Positions 23,475-64,000 of a stretch of 64,000 nucleotides of DNA are shown in pieces. Origin of the DNA: Amorphochlora amoebiformis (Eukaryota > Cercozoa > Chlorarachniophyceae); assembly GCA_054601695.1 (NCBI GenBank), contig BAAHQB010000044.1, forward strand, positions 558,001 through 622,000. Direction: 5' to 3'. The notes beneath the pieces were generated by a model. It ran no database searches. It was given only the letters and a program-made list of their open reading frames with translations, and was not told the origin of the DNA. Position 1 is the first letter of the stretch. Each line of letters opens with the position of its first letter. Made by a program: the position numbers and the translations under genes.

Positions 23475-23688
23475 CAAGATAATATAGTGAGTGCGTATAT
23501 ATACACATACATGTTCATTAACAATAAAATTTATTGTGTCGTAGGCGCCCCCCAAGCTTATCCGTATAAAGGAGGCTGTACAGGGTGGAGAGATGGTATG
23601 TAAGTATATCTATGCGTATTTATTTCATGTACACTTTTGCGGATCCATATTATATAGGCATCTATTTATGCATGTATGTCATATATAC

Positions 23689-23721
<33 letters not shown>

Positions 23722-23736
23722 ATATATATACATATA

Positions 23737-23781
<45 letters not shown>

Positions 23782-23820
23782 TACATATATATATGTATAT
23801 ATATATATATATGTATGTAT

Positions 23821-23856
<36 letters not shown>

Positions 23857-23952
23857 ACGAGCATATATATATGTATATATATATATATACAACATTTATA
23901 TACATATATATACATATAATATATATATATATATATATTGTACGGGCATATG

Positions 23953-23985
<33 letters not shown>

Positions 23986-24246
23986 CGTACGAGCATATAT
24001 ATATATATATATTATGTGTTTGCTGTATATGTGTTTAATATCTACGCATACACACATCATGATGTACCACGGAACACATCCATTTTCCATTAGGTTTTCA
24101 CCATGTATTTCGAGTCCCCGGCTACTCCTCTGGAGATGTGGACTGACCCGCTGATGAAGGTTAAGACACGATGAAAAGAGATACAGAGCGAGACATAGAT
24201 TCAGAGAGAAAAAGCGGAGAACGAGAGAGAGAGAGAGAGAGAGAGC

Positions 24247-24284
<38 letters not shown>

Positions 24285-24502
24285 AAAAGAGAGAGAGAGA
24301 GAGAAAAAGAGAGAGAGAGAGAGAGAGGAAAAAAAAAAGAGAGAGAGAGCAAGAGAGAGAGAGAGCAAGAGAGAGAGAGAGCCAGAAAGAGCGATCGGGA
24401 AAGAGTTTACGGGAAAGAGAGGGTGAAATAGTAGCTTGTATATGTATATAGGTACTAATAGATACCAAATATACGCAAACATCGGATGTTTATATTAGTA
24501 CA

Positions 24503-24542
<40 letters not shown>

Positions 24543-24939
24543 AATATATATCAACATCCATAATATTCATTTATATATAAACATAACCACATAAAGACAT
24601 CAATACATACATGCACATTCCAAATAAACACACACACATACACTCTCATTTACGCACAACGATAAAACTAACCTTATGATCCCTCAGATTCGACTGGAGA
24701 AGTTTTTCGGCCCGGGCGTGACAGCCGCTGTGGAGCCTATCGAGTCGGACGGAAAGGAGATGATTACCGTCCAGTTCCGATCTGGTAATACTTCTTTAAA
24801 ATCTTAGGGTTGGAGTCTAGGGTTTTTTGGTTAGGGTTGGGGTTGAGGTGCTGGGTGGGTTTGGGTTGGGGGTTATGTGTGTGTGTGATATCTATGAATG
24901 AAATGTATGTGTGTTCTGGTGTTGTGTATATACACATTG

Positions 24940-24980
<41 letters not shown>

Positions 24981-25070
24981 ATATAAATACATAAGATTAT
25001 ATTCGTTAACATCATTTCTATACACTTGTATTTACATACATTATACGATATTTGCATGTATATTTATGCT

Positions 25071-25125
<55 letters not shown>

Positions 25126-25129
25126 TATT

Positions 25130-25172
<43 letters not shown>

Positions 25173-25483
25173 AAACATGGAGAATGGAGCAGGCATAAAG
25201 TATATTAGGCCCAAAAATATCTCTCTGAATTTTAAGCTTTATATGTATGTTCCGACGGCTATGGGAGTGTGTCGAATACATGTTGATATAGTGCGTGGAT
25301 TTCTATAACAGGGAGTGTGGAGACTGAGCAAGAGAAAGAAGTCAAGAAGGTTGAAATCAATTATACCATGTAAACATATTATATACATCTATTTATGGAT
25401 GTCCATATTGTTGTACAATGCATGTGTTTGGATATGGGTTAATAAACAAGCGTTCTAGAATATGTGTACAATTATTTTAAATA

Positions 25484-25527
<44 letters not shown>

Positions 25528-26107
25528 TATATATATATATATATATGTATATGTATAATGTATATGTATTTATACAATATATCTTAAATAAATATTTATA
25601 CGCAAGTAAATGCAAATAAATATTTAAAAATGGTTTGGTGTATGCAGATTTACGTCGTAATGAATAACATAAAATGTCTGAACGTATACAAACCTCATAT
25701 ACACGAATTCAAATATATCTGAAATTGCATACTTTTACAGGTTGAAGATGGATCGAGTATTTCTGTCAATCTCGCAGAAAAACCTCTAGGAACCGTTATC
25801 TCGGTAAACATATGTATAACATATGTGTATATACAACTATGTATATTATACGTATAAGTATATAATTAATATGTAAATATATGTACATATACATCCATAT
25901 ATGAATATGATATGTATGTATACCTGTTACGTTTTGTAAATATGTATACAAATGTAAATGTCAAATTAGATATTTAGGTATGCTCATGATTCATACATCT
26001 AGTATGTTTGTTATATACATGTAAAATATACGCACATATATATAAATATTTAATATATTATATATATATATATTATATATATATATATATAATATAAATA
26101 CATATAT

Positions 26108-26152
<45 letters not shown>

Positions 26153-26319
26153 AATACATATATATATATATATAATGCATATTCCTACACCCGTACGTTA
26201 ATATATATAATATATATATACATACATATATACGTTTACATATGTACACATATCCAAAATTGGGTAGATGTAATATATATGTAGGTGTATATGTAGTGAT
26301 ATAAATTTGCATATAACTA

Positions 26320-26367
<48 letters not shown>

Positions 26368-26453
26368 TCCGTTTACATGTATGTACACATATTCAAAATT
26401 AGGTATATGCAATATCTATAAATATATATTATACATGTAGTGATATAGATTTG

Positions 26454-26510
<57 letters not shown>

Positions 26511-26513
26511 GTG

Positions 26514-26549
<36 letters not shown>

Positions 26550-26687
26550 ACAATGTATATATATATACTATTGTATACAGTATATATACACACATATATA
26601 TCATGCTAGGAAGCGGACACGCTTGTTAAGTCTGTCAACGCCAAGGTTTGTACAGATGTAGAAAATACATAAATATATATATGTATA

Positions 26688-26726
<39 letters not shown>

Positions 26727-26738
26727 ATATGTATGCAT

Positions 26739-26772
<34 letters not shown>

Positions 26773-26976
26773 CCTCAAATATATATATATATATATATAA
26801 TGTATATATATACGCATGTTCATAATTTAAAGAATACTTTCGTACAATTTGTGCATAAATTATTGTTCTTATACTTCAAATCTGTACATAGGCCGAGAGC
26901 CTTGGTATTAAGCCCGGAATGAGAATTCAGGCCATCAACGGCTATGAGGTTACCAAGCTAAACTGGCTCCAGGTTA

Positions 26977-27020
<44 letters not shown>

Positions 27021-27053
27021 GTGCGTTCTGTATTTATTTACTATGTATAATAC

Positions 27054-27088
<35 letters not shown>

Positions 27089-27093
27089 TATTG

Positions 27094-27131
<38 letters not shown>

Positions 27132-27303
27132 ACATGTATAGATATATATATATGTGTAAGAAAACATATATATTTATATATAGATTGATATTACCAACTA
27201 ACGGGTTTGCTTTGCCATATGTTTGCTATTTTATATATATACATACATTATATACATATATATATATATATGTATATATATTTCTGTATATAATATATAT
27301 ATA

Positions 27304-27335
<32 letters not shown>

Positions 27336-27430
27336 GTATTTATATTTATATATATATATATATATTGATATTACCAGCGAGCACGTTTGTTTATGCATAT
27401 GTTTGCTATATTTTATATTTATATACATAT

Positions 27431-27461
<31 letters not shown>

Positions 27462-27527
27462 CAGGCTTACAAAACGTTTGAGCCGCCCATGGTCATTGAC
27501 TTCTGGGTTCCGGAGGAACTTCGGTAG
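19939..27527 (+). CDS. Plastid-targeted DUF2854 protein with C-terminal PDZ-like domain, 15 exons
   Basis: Exons: 19939-20399, 20494-20532, 20615-20700, 21259-21306, 21440-21494, 22348-22410, 23143-23206, 23545-23595, 24094-24159, 24688-24784, 25312-25349, 25741-25803, 26610-26645, 26892-26972, 27465-27527; 1311 nt, all in phase. Start options are 19939, 20014, 20026, 20080 or 20086. From 20080 the leader reads as signal peptide (h-region [19 protein letters not shown]) then a basic, Ser/Arg-rich transit-like stretch, as in secondary plastids. The DUF2854 part (about 155-343, numbering from 19939) has a membrane pair ([29 protein letters not shown]), then [33 protein letters not shown] and [10 protein letters not shown], typical of cyanobacterial and plastid members. 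Residues about 357-436 look like a PDZ domain ([28 protein letters not shown]). Function is unknown; likely a plastid membrane protein. Confidence 0.85.
24180..24425. repeat. (GA)n purine tract
   Basis: A GAGAGA/AAAGAG/GCAAAAGAGAG tract in the intron following exon 24094-24159 of the DUF2854 gene. Its frames give only Arg-Glu or Ser-Leu repeats and were not taken as genes. Confidence 0.9.
24795..24885. repeat. Degenerate telomere-like TTAGGG repeat in intron
   Basis: TTAGGGTTGGAGTCTAGGG...TTAGGGTTGGGGTTGAGG...GGGTTTGGGTTGGGGG directly follows the donor at 24785. The repeat is imperfect, G-rich on the plus strand, and transcribed as GGGUU-type RNA in the DUF2854 pre-mRNA. Confidence 0.85.
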
Positions 27528-28233
27528 TCTATTTATATACATTTATCATATGTAGAAGATATACATAAATACACATACATATACATATATATATATATAT
27601 GTAAAATATACATATATACATAGTATTTATATTTATGTATATGTTTGTATATTAGATAAACTTTAGAGTTATATATTTGTTTATATATTGACATATACAG
27701 AATATATATATATATATAGAACATTGGTATACATACATTTTTACACTCAGATATACATACGTATATAGGGTACAACTATTTACAAATACTGTAAATCCTA
27801 TCAAATCAGAGAGCCCGTGGCTAGGAGCACCGACGACGCTTAAGTGACATCAGTGACTTCAGTGTGCTTTAAATTCGGAGGCAGCACTACTAAGACTACT
27901 ATATTGTAGCCCGGCCGCCGCGCTCAGGGCCGCTGTGCTGTGAATATTAATTTTATCTTATTCAGTGTCTAATTAACTTACAAACCGTTACACGCGATGA
28001 TATTGGTTAATTATATTACAGGCTAAGTAGTAACGAGTGTTTTACTAAATCTAGCAATGATATGATGATGGCCCGTGGTTCGCGGGGCTGGATGCACCTT
28101 AACTCTGAGTCACTGGCAAATAGTCCAAGTACTGGTCTCTCGGCTAAAGCACTCTGAGTTGAGTTAATTTATAATTTCTAGTCTGATATCTCCAAGTTCA
28201 TTATATCAACTTGTAAATTTCAGCTTCAGTAGA
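27528..28233. other. Convergent spacer between DUF2854 and PPPDE-PITH genes
   Basis: 27528-27775 is (AT)n-rich. 27780-28233 is non-repetitive, with a short GC-rich patch (GCCCGGCCGCCGCGCTCAGG near 27910). Both neighbouring genes end toward this spacer. No exon was found that joins either gene in phase. Confidence 0.6.
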
Positions 28234-36750
<8,517 letters not shown>

Positions 36751-37290
36751 CACGATTCCTTGCGTGAAATTGTGAATGTCACGGGGATATGTCACAAAAT
36801 CTTGCATCGATTATTACAGGTTACTATCTAGATATTACTATTTAATATGATGCGTATCAGTACTTTAATATCCTGGAAAATGGACGATGCCCAAAAGCCG
36901 GGGCCTCAATCCTTCCCCTCAACGGCCTTCCAAGGATACAATAAGAAATCATACAGAGATAACGAGGATTAAATAAGATGTGTGGCCTACTCAACTCGAA
37001 AAATCCGAAGGGGAAGTGGTGTACGTTGTTTTGACAGCCTTGTTCGTGAGGGGGGGGAAAGGATGTCACGGTGAGTGACCATTTGGTGGCTAATAGGTGG
37101 CACAGAATTCTAGTTATATGGGGCACAGTAAGCTTAGAATAACACAGGTGAATACGTGCACATAATAGGGTTGTAAATGTATACAAATAGATATTCACAT
37201 ACGTATACAAATATATATGCACATACATATACATGTACATTTAGATAATGTTGACAATTTGTGTGCACCAAGTTATTATTAATATTGTGC

Positions 37291-37385
<95 letters not shown>

Positions 37386-37389
37386 ATAT

Positions 37390-37430
<41 letters not shown>

Positions 37431-37602
37431 GTAAATACTGTGTGTATGTATGTGTGTGTATATATACACATATATATATACACATATGTGCATACTATGA
37501 TATGTATACGCTATGGTAAGTATATATATATATATATTCATATATACATATCATGATATATATATATATATTCATATATACGTATCACGATATTTATATA
37601 TA

Positions 37603-37650
<48 letters not shown>

Positions 37651-37730
37651 GTAGATATATATATATATATATATTTATACTGTACGTATATATAGTACTA
37701 TATATAAAAATATGTACATGCGTATATACA

Positions 37731-37776
<46 letters not shown>

Positions 37777-38693
37777 TTGTATAACTATATTTTTTTCTAA
37801 AATTATAATAATAAGAAGAAAACTCTAATAATATAAATAATATAATAACAATTACAAGGCTCAGTATGAAGGCCGGACTCGTAAATACTGGAACTTAGTC
37901 CTTAGAATATTAATATGAAAACATGAAGCATAATATTACATACCATTGTAACATATTGTTTTTACTACTATATATATGTATGTAGATATGATAGTATATA
38001 TATATATATGTGTGTGTATATATATATGTGTATTATGATGTTTTGTATGTATATATGTGTGATATATATATTCAATGTATTTTCCTTTATATATGCACGA
38101 GTATTTGTAAGGCTATGTACATAGTATAACGACAGAAATACCAGGAATATTTGATTATACTACGTAATCATGATCCTGACTAGAAAAGGATACTAATGAT
38201 GATAATTGTTTCTTACGCATTCGGATGTCTCACTAGTCTAAACTTAACGAAGAACATATGCTCACAATTCATGTACACCGCTTGCTACACAAGTTACACA
38301 ACCCATATACGCGCTAGTATATCCGGATCCGACCTTCGGTCTTCGGATATCAGGTCCTCACTGCTACTACTGAAGGGTCTAAAAACTACCCACAAAATCT
38401 CCAGGGTCTATTAAGCCCTTCTCTGTAACATACAAGCTCAATAGAAAACATCCTGAGGTCACAGTCTATACAGTTAAAGAGATTTTTTACATGCACGGAA
38501 ATCGCGTGGGTGTATGGATCCTTAATCGCTTTATGTACTGTGGTGGAAATAATAGTTACAGCAAAACCTTTTCTCGTCGTGGTCATCCAAAGAGAAAGAA
38601 ATAAGAAGGAAAAGAAGGATTGAAGAAAAAATTATCACCCCTACTTTTTTTCCCTCTTTTCTTTTCAACGAAGATACATACATACATGTATAA

Positions 38694-38729
<36 letters not shown>

Positions 38730-38867
38730 CTTTATATATATATTTTTTCGTGTGTACATATATATATATATATATACATGAGAGAGTATATATACAAATA
38801 AGAAAAAAAGGGAGAGAGAGATGAAGAACGGGAAGGAATGATAGCGGTAGGCGGATGTTTGCTTTTC
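36751..38867. other. Spacer between PPPDE-PITH start and exchanger stop
   Basis: 36751-37200 is non-repetitive and should contain the promoter of the minus-strand PPPDE-PITH gene. 37240-37780 and 37970-38080 are (AT)n. 38100-38660 is non-repetitive with short open frames on both strands that match nothing I know and do not connect to neighbours. 38660-38820 is microsatellite plus a purine tract. The exchanger 3' UTR should lie just below 38868. Confidence 0.5.
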
Positions 38868-56204
<17,337 letters not shown>

Positions 56205-56287
56205 CATGTATATATATATATGCATATATATACATATATATATACACACACACACATATATATATATATATGCATGCCTTTATATTG

Positions 56288-56319
<32 letters not shown>

Positions 56320-56371
56320 TATATATATATATGTATATTATATATATAAAATATATATATACGTTCCTTAC

Positions 56372-56418
56372 CGCCACAACAGCGATGAATAACCATATAA
56401 TCCACGCCTTGGAGTATG
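56372..56418 (-). CDS. Second identical copy of the exchanger exon [15 protein letters not shown]
   Basis: Same 47 nt, acceptor (AATAG) and donor (GTAAGG) as exon 55608-55562. It codes for a hydrophobic, signal-anchor-like segment. Because the phases are alike at entry (needs 1 nt) and exit (phase 0), including both copies would shift the frame. They can only be alternatives, or one is unused. Confidence 0.6.
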
Positions 56419-56823
56419 CTATTAGGTATTATGACATATTTATCAACATAATATATATGTTACTACTTAAACATATGTCCCAAACTTTAAACCACCCCTG
56501 ATATGCATCACTTGCGAAAGGGGAATTTTCGAACCCAAATGTCACGTAAGTGTGTAGGTAAGCCTGCACACCACCAACAAGAAACCACACTTCTACTAAA
56601 GAAGAGGCTACAACAACACACACACAAAAAATATATATATATATATAAAAATGTGTATATATGTATGTATATACAATAGTACACACACACACACATATAA
56701 ATATATATATACACATAAATATATATATTCACATGAATACTATTTATATACGTGCATTTATATTCATCCACTCATAGATAACATAGATGCATTGTAACAT
56801 CCATGCACAGATACACATATACA

Positions 56824-57431
56824 CATAATAGTGAGAGATATTTGAGGGAAAAAATTGCTAAGGGTTAGAAGAGAGAGAGACAGAGGAGAAACTATAGTAT
56901 TAATTAGCTCAAAAAGGGGTAGGAAATGAGTCTTAAGATTCACTAAAGGGTAGGAATGTGTATTTCAAAAATGTCATTAATTGTCAGAGGATGAAAATGA
57001 GTTTTAAGAGTCTTACACGAAAGGCTATCTTAATGCTCACTCCTACCCTCTAATCACCCGGATACTCCCCCTTAGTACTCCTCTAATCACCAAAAAAGTA
57101 TCTTGATACTCATTCCTACCCTCTAATTTCAAGGAGGCATTTCACTAGAGGGTGAGAAAAGTATTGAGGAACTCTATTTCTCATTAGAGGGTAAGAATCA
57201 TGATTAAGGTATTCCCTTGGTTATTACGGGCAGGAATTAGTATTAAGGTGCTCTAAATGCTCATTAGAGGTAAAATAAGTATTAGAGATGAATATTACGG
57301 TGCTCTCTGTGGTTATTAGGTGGGAATGAGTTCTGACGCTTAAGACCTGTGGGTTTCGTTTCGCTGTTGGAGTTTCTAATAAGGACCAGTCTTTTTGAGT
57401 GGATCCTATCTCTGGGAGTGAATATTAATGT

Positions 57432-57435
<4 letters not shown>
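56824..57435. repeat. Degenerate repeat block with opposite-facing units
   Basis: Units like AGAGGGTAGGAATGAGTATTAAGGTGCTCT...TTATTAGAG occur near 56935, 57145, 57185, 57235 and 57300. The reverse form (CTCACTCCTACCCTCTAATCACC, CTCATTCCTACCCTCTAATT) occurs near 57040-57125. The block is free of (AT)n. No exon was recognised. Confidence 0.7.
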
Positions 57436-57464
<29 letters not shown>

Positions 57465-57644
57465 TAATATAATACATATATATATATACATATATGCATA
57501 TCATATGCATATGTATAATATAATATAATATGATTTCACCCAAATCGCGCTAAATATCATCATGCAAAAATTGTAAATAGATATGTAAAATATGTATATA
57601 AATAGATATAAATGATAGGTATATATCTATATATATATATGCAT

Positions 57645-57676
<32 letters not shown>

Positions 57677-57746
57677 TATATATATATATATATGCACATG
57701 TAATATGCACACATCTGCTTATATGTATATGTATGTGTATGTATAC

Positions 57747-57782
<36 letters not shown>

Positions 57783-58127
57783 TATATTATATTATGAAGA
57801 AAAGTTATGACACCGTAGGGTTTGGATGCTGCGGTCGGTTCCGAACCCGAAGCTCTTTAAGTTGCATCTTAAGGGTTACATAATTACCGTTAGAATACCT
57901 AGATACGGAGAGTCAAATAGCTAAATATTTTAAGGTGAAAACATAGATTTAACGCATACATGTGTGAATGGAATATTCATAGGAATATATAAACATATAA
58001 ATACATACGTTTCTACACACACATATATATATATATATGTATATATATGTGTATATATATAAATATAAATGTATATATATATATATATATATATATATGT
58101 AAAAATTTGTACATAAGAAAATTTACA
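57436..58127. other. Spacer upstream of the exchanger and downstream of the 75-residue gene
   Basis: Mainly (AT)n, with a non-repetitive patch at 57795-57960. On the minus strand this patch holds ATG at 57867 and an 18-codon frame to a possible donor (GTGTCA) at 57813. It could be an exchanger first exon, but the phase does not fit the next recognised exon directly, so it is not called. Confidence 0.4.
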
Positions 58128-58201
58128 TTACGTGAATTCGGAATTGGACTTATTGCCATACTCCTTTGTGATTTTTTGTACGGCCTACGTGTAGGGCTAG
58201 G

Positions 58202-58259
<58 letters not shown>

Positions 58260-58284
58260 TATATATATATATATATATATATGA

Positions 58285-58316
<32 letters not shown>

Positions 58317-58500
58317 GAATATATACATATATAATATATATATATACCCCTACATATATATATGTACATAATATATATTTTTATATACATATATACATAC
58401 ACATATATACATATATACACATAGTTATTTATTTATTTATATATATGTGTACAAAATATAATTTGGATATCCTACACACACACACATATATATATATGTG

Positions 58501-58581
<81 letters not shown>

Positions 58582-58691
58582 AAATATATATATATGTATG
58601 TATACGTATCCATATGTATAGATGCATAAATATGTTTAAATCTAGGTATTATACAAATTTATATATATATATATAATATATATATATATAT

Positions 58692-58756
<65 letters not shown>

Positions 58757-58905
58757 TTATATGTGTGTTCGTGTAAAAAATATACATTTAGACACATCTC
58801 ATATATATATATATATATATATGTAATATAATATTATATATGTATATTATGCAATATGTATGTGTAATATATTTATATACGTATATACATATATACATGT
58901 ACATG

Positions 58906-58952
<47 letters not shown>

Positions 58953-59043
58953 GTATATATGCATGTAGATAAAAATATGTATATGCATATATATATATAT
59001 ATATACATATATTACATATATATATAGAGAGAGAGAGATATGT

Positions 59044-59090
<47 letters not shown>

Positions 59091-59959
59091 TTATCAGACT
59101 CAGTATCAAATAGCACCATTCGATTAAGGTTTGCGTACTCATTCAAAGCTTCAACCTCAGACTAGGATTAAGCATTAGATTAGCATTAGGATTCGGTCTT
59201 GAGTTAGAGTAGCGCTAGCGCTCAGAAGTAGGTTCGCATTAACAATCGAAGGTTAAGGGTGTTAAAGGGTAGGTTTAAAAGGTTCGCGTAGGGTTAGAGG
59301 TTTCAGGTGAGGTGAGGCTTCACCTCTAATGATTGGAGAAGTTTGAAATGCTCACACGCTGGCATCTTGTCAATTCTGCCAAATGTATCAATAGGTATAT
59401 GTATTGCCCGTAGTCTATTCCTAGATGTAGCAATGCGTCATGAAACAAACTCAACCCTAGCCCAATAGAAAGAGAGGGAGAGTAGGCAGAGATGAAGGAA
59501 AATTACAAAGGAGGGGAGGAGAGTGTGACAGAGGGACGAGAGTGCGCGAGGGGAGTGAGGATAAGGAGAGAGAAGAGAGGAGAGAGAGAAGAGGAGAGAG
59601 AAGAGAGGAGAGAGAGAATAGGAGAGAGAAGAGAGGAGAGAGAGAAGAGAAGAGAGGGGAGAGAAGAGAGAACATGGAGAGAGGTGGGGACCTGGAGATA
59701 TTTTCCTCAATAGCCCTGTGAGTCTCCACGAAAATTCTGTCAGCCTGAAGATTAAGTTACGGATCAGCGTTTTAGTTTTAAATGTATTTTTCTGGGACTA
59801 TGTCATACATGAGAGCTATAGATGGGTACATTTGATGTAGTTAGGATATACTTATATATATATATATGTATATGCGTATATGTATATATATATATGTATA
59901 TACATGTGTTATAATGATATATATGTATATTATAGAAAAATATATATATATATATATAT

Positions 59960-59996
<37 letters not shown>

Positions 59997-60065
59997 AAAA
60001 TATATACATATATTATTTACATATATATTTATTTATATATGTATGTATATAAGCATATACATATC

Positions 60066-60107
<42 letters not shown>

Positions 60108-60185
60108 ATATTTAAATATTATATATGTATATATATATATATATATTATATATATATATATATATTATATATATATATATATATA

Positions 60186-60221
<36 letters not shown>

Positions 60222-60672
60222 ATATATGTGCCTATACATAAATATGTATCGTAAGCCTAATTTTTTTATAAGTATATATACCTATATCCATACATACATA
60301 TATATATATATATATGTATGTATTATATATTATATTATATATATATATATATATTATGCTATGACATATAGAAACATATTATCTATATTTTCTATATGTA
60401 TATATATATATATATGTATGTTTATACATATATATATATATATACATATAGATATATATATAAATATATATTTGCGTATTTTTGCATACAATTCTAGATT
60501 TATTTGTGTTTATAATTATATGTGAATACACATATGTATGTAAAAATATATGTATATATATATATAATATTATATATGTATGTATATATATTATTTTTGA
60601 ATATAAGAATATACATATGTATAAGCAATATTTATGAACATATATTATAATATATGTATTATATAAAATATA

Positions 60673-60715
<43 letters not shown>

Positions 60716-60727
60716 GTATACATAGAC

Positions 60728-60783
<56 letters not shown>

Positions 60784-60820
60784 ATATGCATATTTGTACC
60801 TTATAGAGAAAATCAGCCAT
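58128..60820 (-). CDS. Uncharacterised small protein, complete, 4 exons, 75 residues
   Basis: Exons in coding order: 60820-60800, 59744-59692, 59420-59324, 58184-58128; 228 nt including a TAA stop, all phases consistent. It starts MADFLYK, continues [17 protein letters not shown], then [20 protein letters not shown], then [20 protein letters not shown] and ends NSEFT. There are no membrane segments or signal. It is rich in charged residues and looks mostly helical and soluble. I do not recognise the family. The 21-nt first exon is the weakest link, but ATG with a GTACAA donor joins in phase. A longer protein with further upstream exons is possible. Confidence 0.55.
59155..59310. repeat. Diverged GGATTAG/GGGTTAG repeats
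   Basis: GACTAGGATTAAGCATTAGATTAGCATTAGGATTCGG...GGTTAAGGG...GTAGGGTTAGAGG, strongly decayed telomere-like units in the last intron of the 75-residue gene. Confidence 0.6.
59468..59680. repeat. (GA)n purine tract
   Basis: GAGAGAAGAGAGGAGAGAGAGAAGAGG-type sequence in the intron between exons 59744-59692 and 59420-59324. Frames give Arg-Glu or Leu-Ser repeats only. Confidence 0.9.
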
Positions 60821-62251
<1,431 letters not shown>

Positions 62252-62782
62252 ATGCGCAATTTTCTCGGACCTTTCCTGAAAAAATCAGTCCTGGGATCCG
62301 CCAAACGGGGTTCTTGCAGACAGGTGATAAAAAGAAATCATTTATCGGGGGTGATCTAGGTTTACTGGAGACTGTTTCATGCAGAAAATGGGAGCTTTTT
62401 AATAAGGGATAGAAAGAGGGGCTACACACATCATAACTTTCCTCATCATTTCACTTATTCCTTCCCCGGTTATTATTTCCTTCTGATTTCGGATGTGGAT
62501 TATTTTGCTCTCAGGGCGTCGCAGAGCGATAGAATCTAGATGTATGAACTCAAAACGGACACTAGGGGTAAATCCAAGACTTGCCTTCCAAATTTTCTTC
62601 TGCACGTGAAATAACGCGCGTTTTGGGAGGGGGATGTTTCGAATTGTGAATTGTTAATCAGAACATGTTCTTTTGTGACATAGGACGATGTTTGGAGCCG
62701 ATTTGAGTCGGATTTTGACGTGTCGACTCTTCCTCCCGGCGTTGATAAGAGGCATGAACCTCAACCCACCAAACACCGCTGA
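62252..62782 (+). CDS. Candidate small protein, 2 exons, 56 residues
   Basis: Exon 62252-62323 opens with ATG and codes MRNFLGPFLKKSVLGSAKRG then SCRQ, a basic amphipathic start like a mitochondrial presequence. It ends at a GTGATA donor. Exon 62684-62782 follows acceptor TGACATAG in phase 0, codes DDVWSRFESDFDVSTLPPG and later KRHEPQPTKHR, and ends in TGA. Both lie in non-repetitive DNA. No family was recognised, and an additional exon between them (62365-62500 is open in one frame) cannot be excluded. Confidence 0.35.

Positions 62783-64000
<1,218 letters not shown>

Noticed and set aside
24161-24482. Arg-Glu (or Ser-Leu) rich frames like SR/RE proteins
   Set aside because: Pure (GA)n/(CT)n tract; also rejected at 3733-3982 and 59438-59729 for the same reason.
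36857-37140. Minus-strand frame with ~90 open codons upstream of the PPPDE-PITH start
   Set aside because: No motif, the start is in microsatellite, and the position fits a promoter/5' region.
57814-57867. Possible first exon of the exchanger (ATG, MQLKELRVRNRPQHPNPT)
   Set aside because: Ends in phase 0, whereas exon 55608-55562 needs one carried base; an extra exon would have to be assumed.

Overview
This is nuclear DNA of a eukaryote, most likely a photosynthetic protist. All coding sequence is broken into very short exons (mostly 21-130 nt) with GT...AG introns of 0.2-2.5 kb, and the introns are packed with (AT)n microsatellite. About 89 exons can be read by chaining splice phases, and each completed chain gives an intact reading frame. 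Three features point to an alga with a complex plastid: a DUF2854 protein of the cyanobacterial/plastid type behind a signal-plus-transit-like leader, a FAD4-like lipid desaturase, and TTAGGG-type telomere-like repeats inside introns. The exact lineage cannot be fixed from the sequence alone.

Layout. (1) 586-8914, plus: 3' part of a sugar-nucleotidyltransferase/HAD bifunctional protein of bacterial capsule type, ending in a C-terminal membrane anchor; its start lies left of the window. (2) 10508-18947, minus: complete 12-exon FAD4/CarF/PEDS1-family desaturase, convergent with gene 1. (3) 19939-27527, plus: 15-exon DUF2854 protein with a PDZ-like C-terminal domain and plastid-type leader, divergent from gene 2 across about 1 kb of less AT-rich DNA. 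(4) 28234-36750, minus: 19-exon PPPDE (DeSI-type thiol hydrolase) domain joined to a PITH domain, 308 residues. (5) 38868-55608, minus: at least 24 exons of a Na+/Ca2+ exchanger-type cation antiporter with both alpha repeats; its first exon(s) are not resolved. (6) 58128-60820, minus: a 4-exon, 75-residue protein I do not recognise. (7) 62252-62782, plus: a weak 2-exon candidate small protein. The genes show no common pathway; they look like ordinary dispersed eukaryotic genes.

The non-coding part is unusual. Beyond (AT)n there are (TAA)n, (GA)n/(CT)n, several tandem repeats, and degenerate TTAGGG arrays within introns. Several introns also carry partial copies of a neighbouring exon boundary ('exon echoes'), and one 810-bp-spaced duplication carries a whole exon of the exchanger twice. 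All exon calls come from reading the sequence by eye with phase consistency and remembered family motifs; no alignment or search was run.
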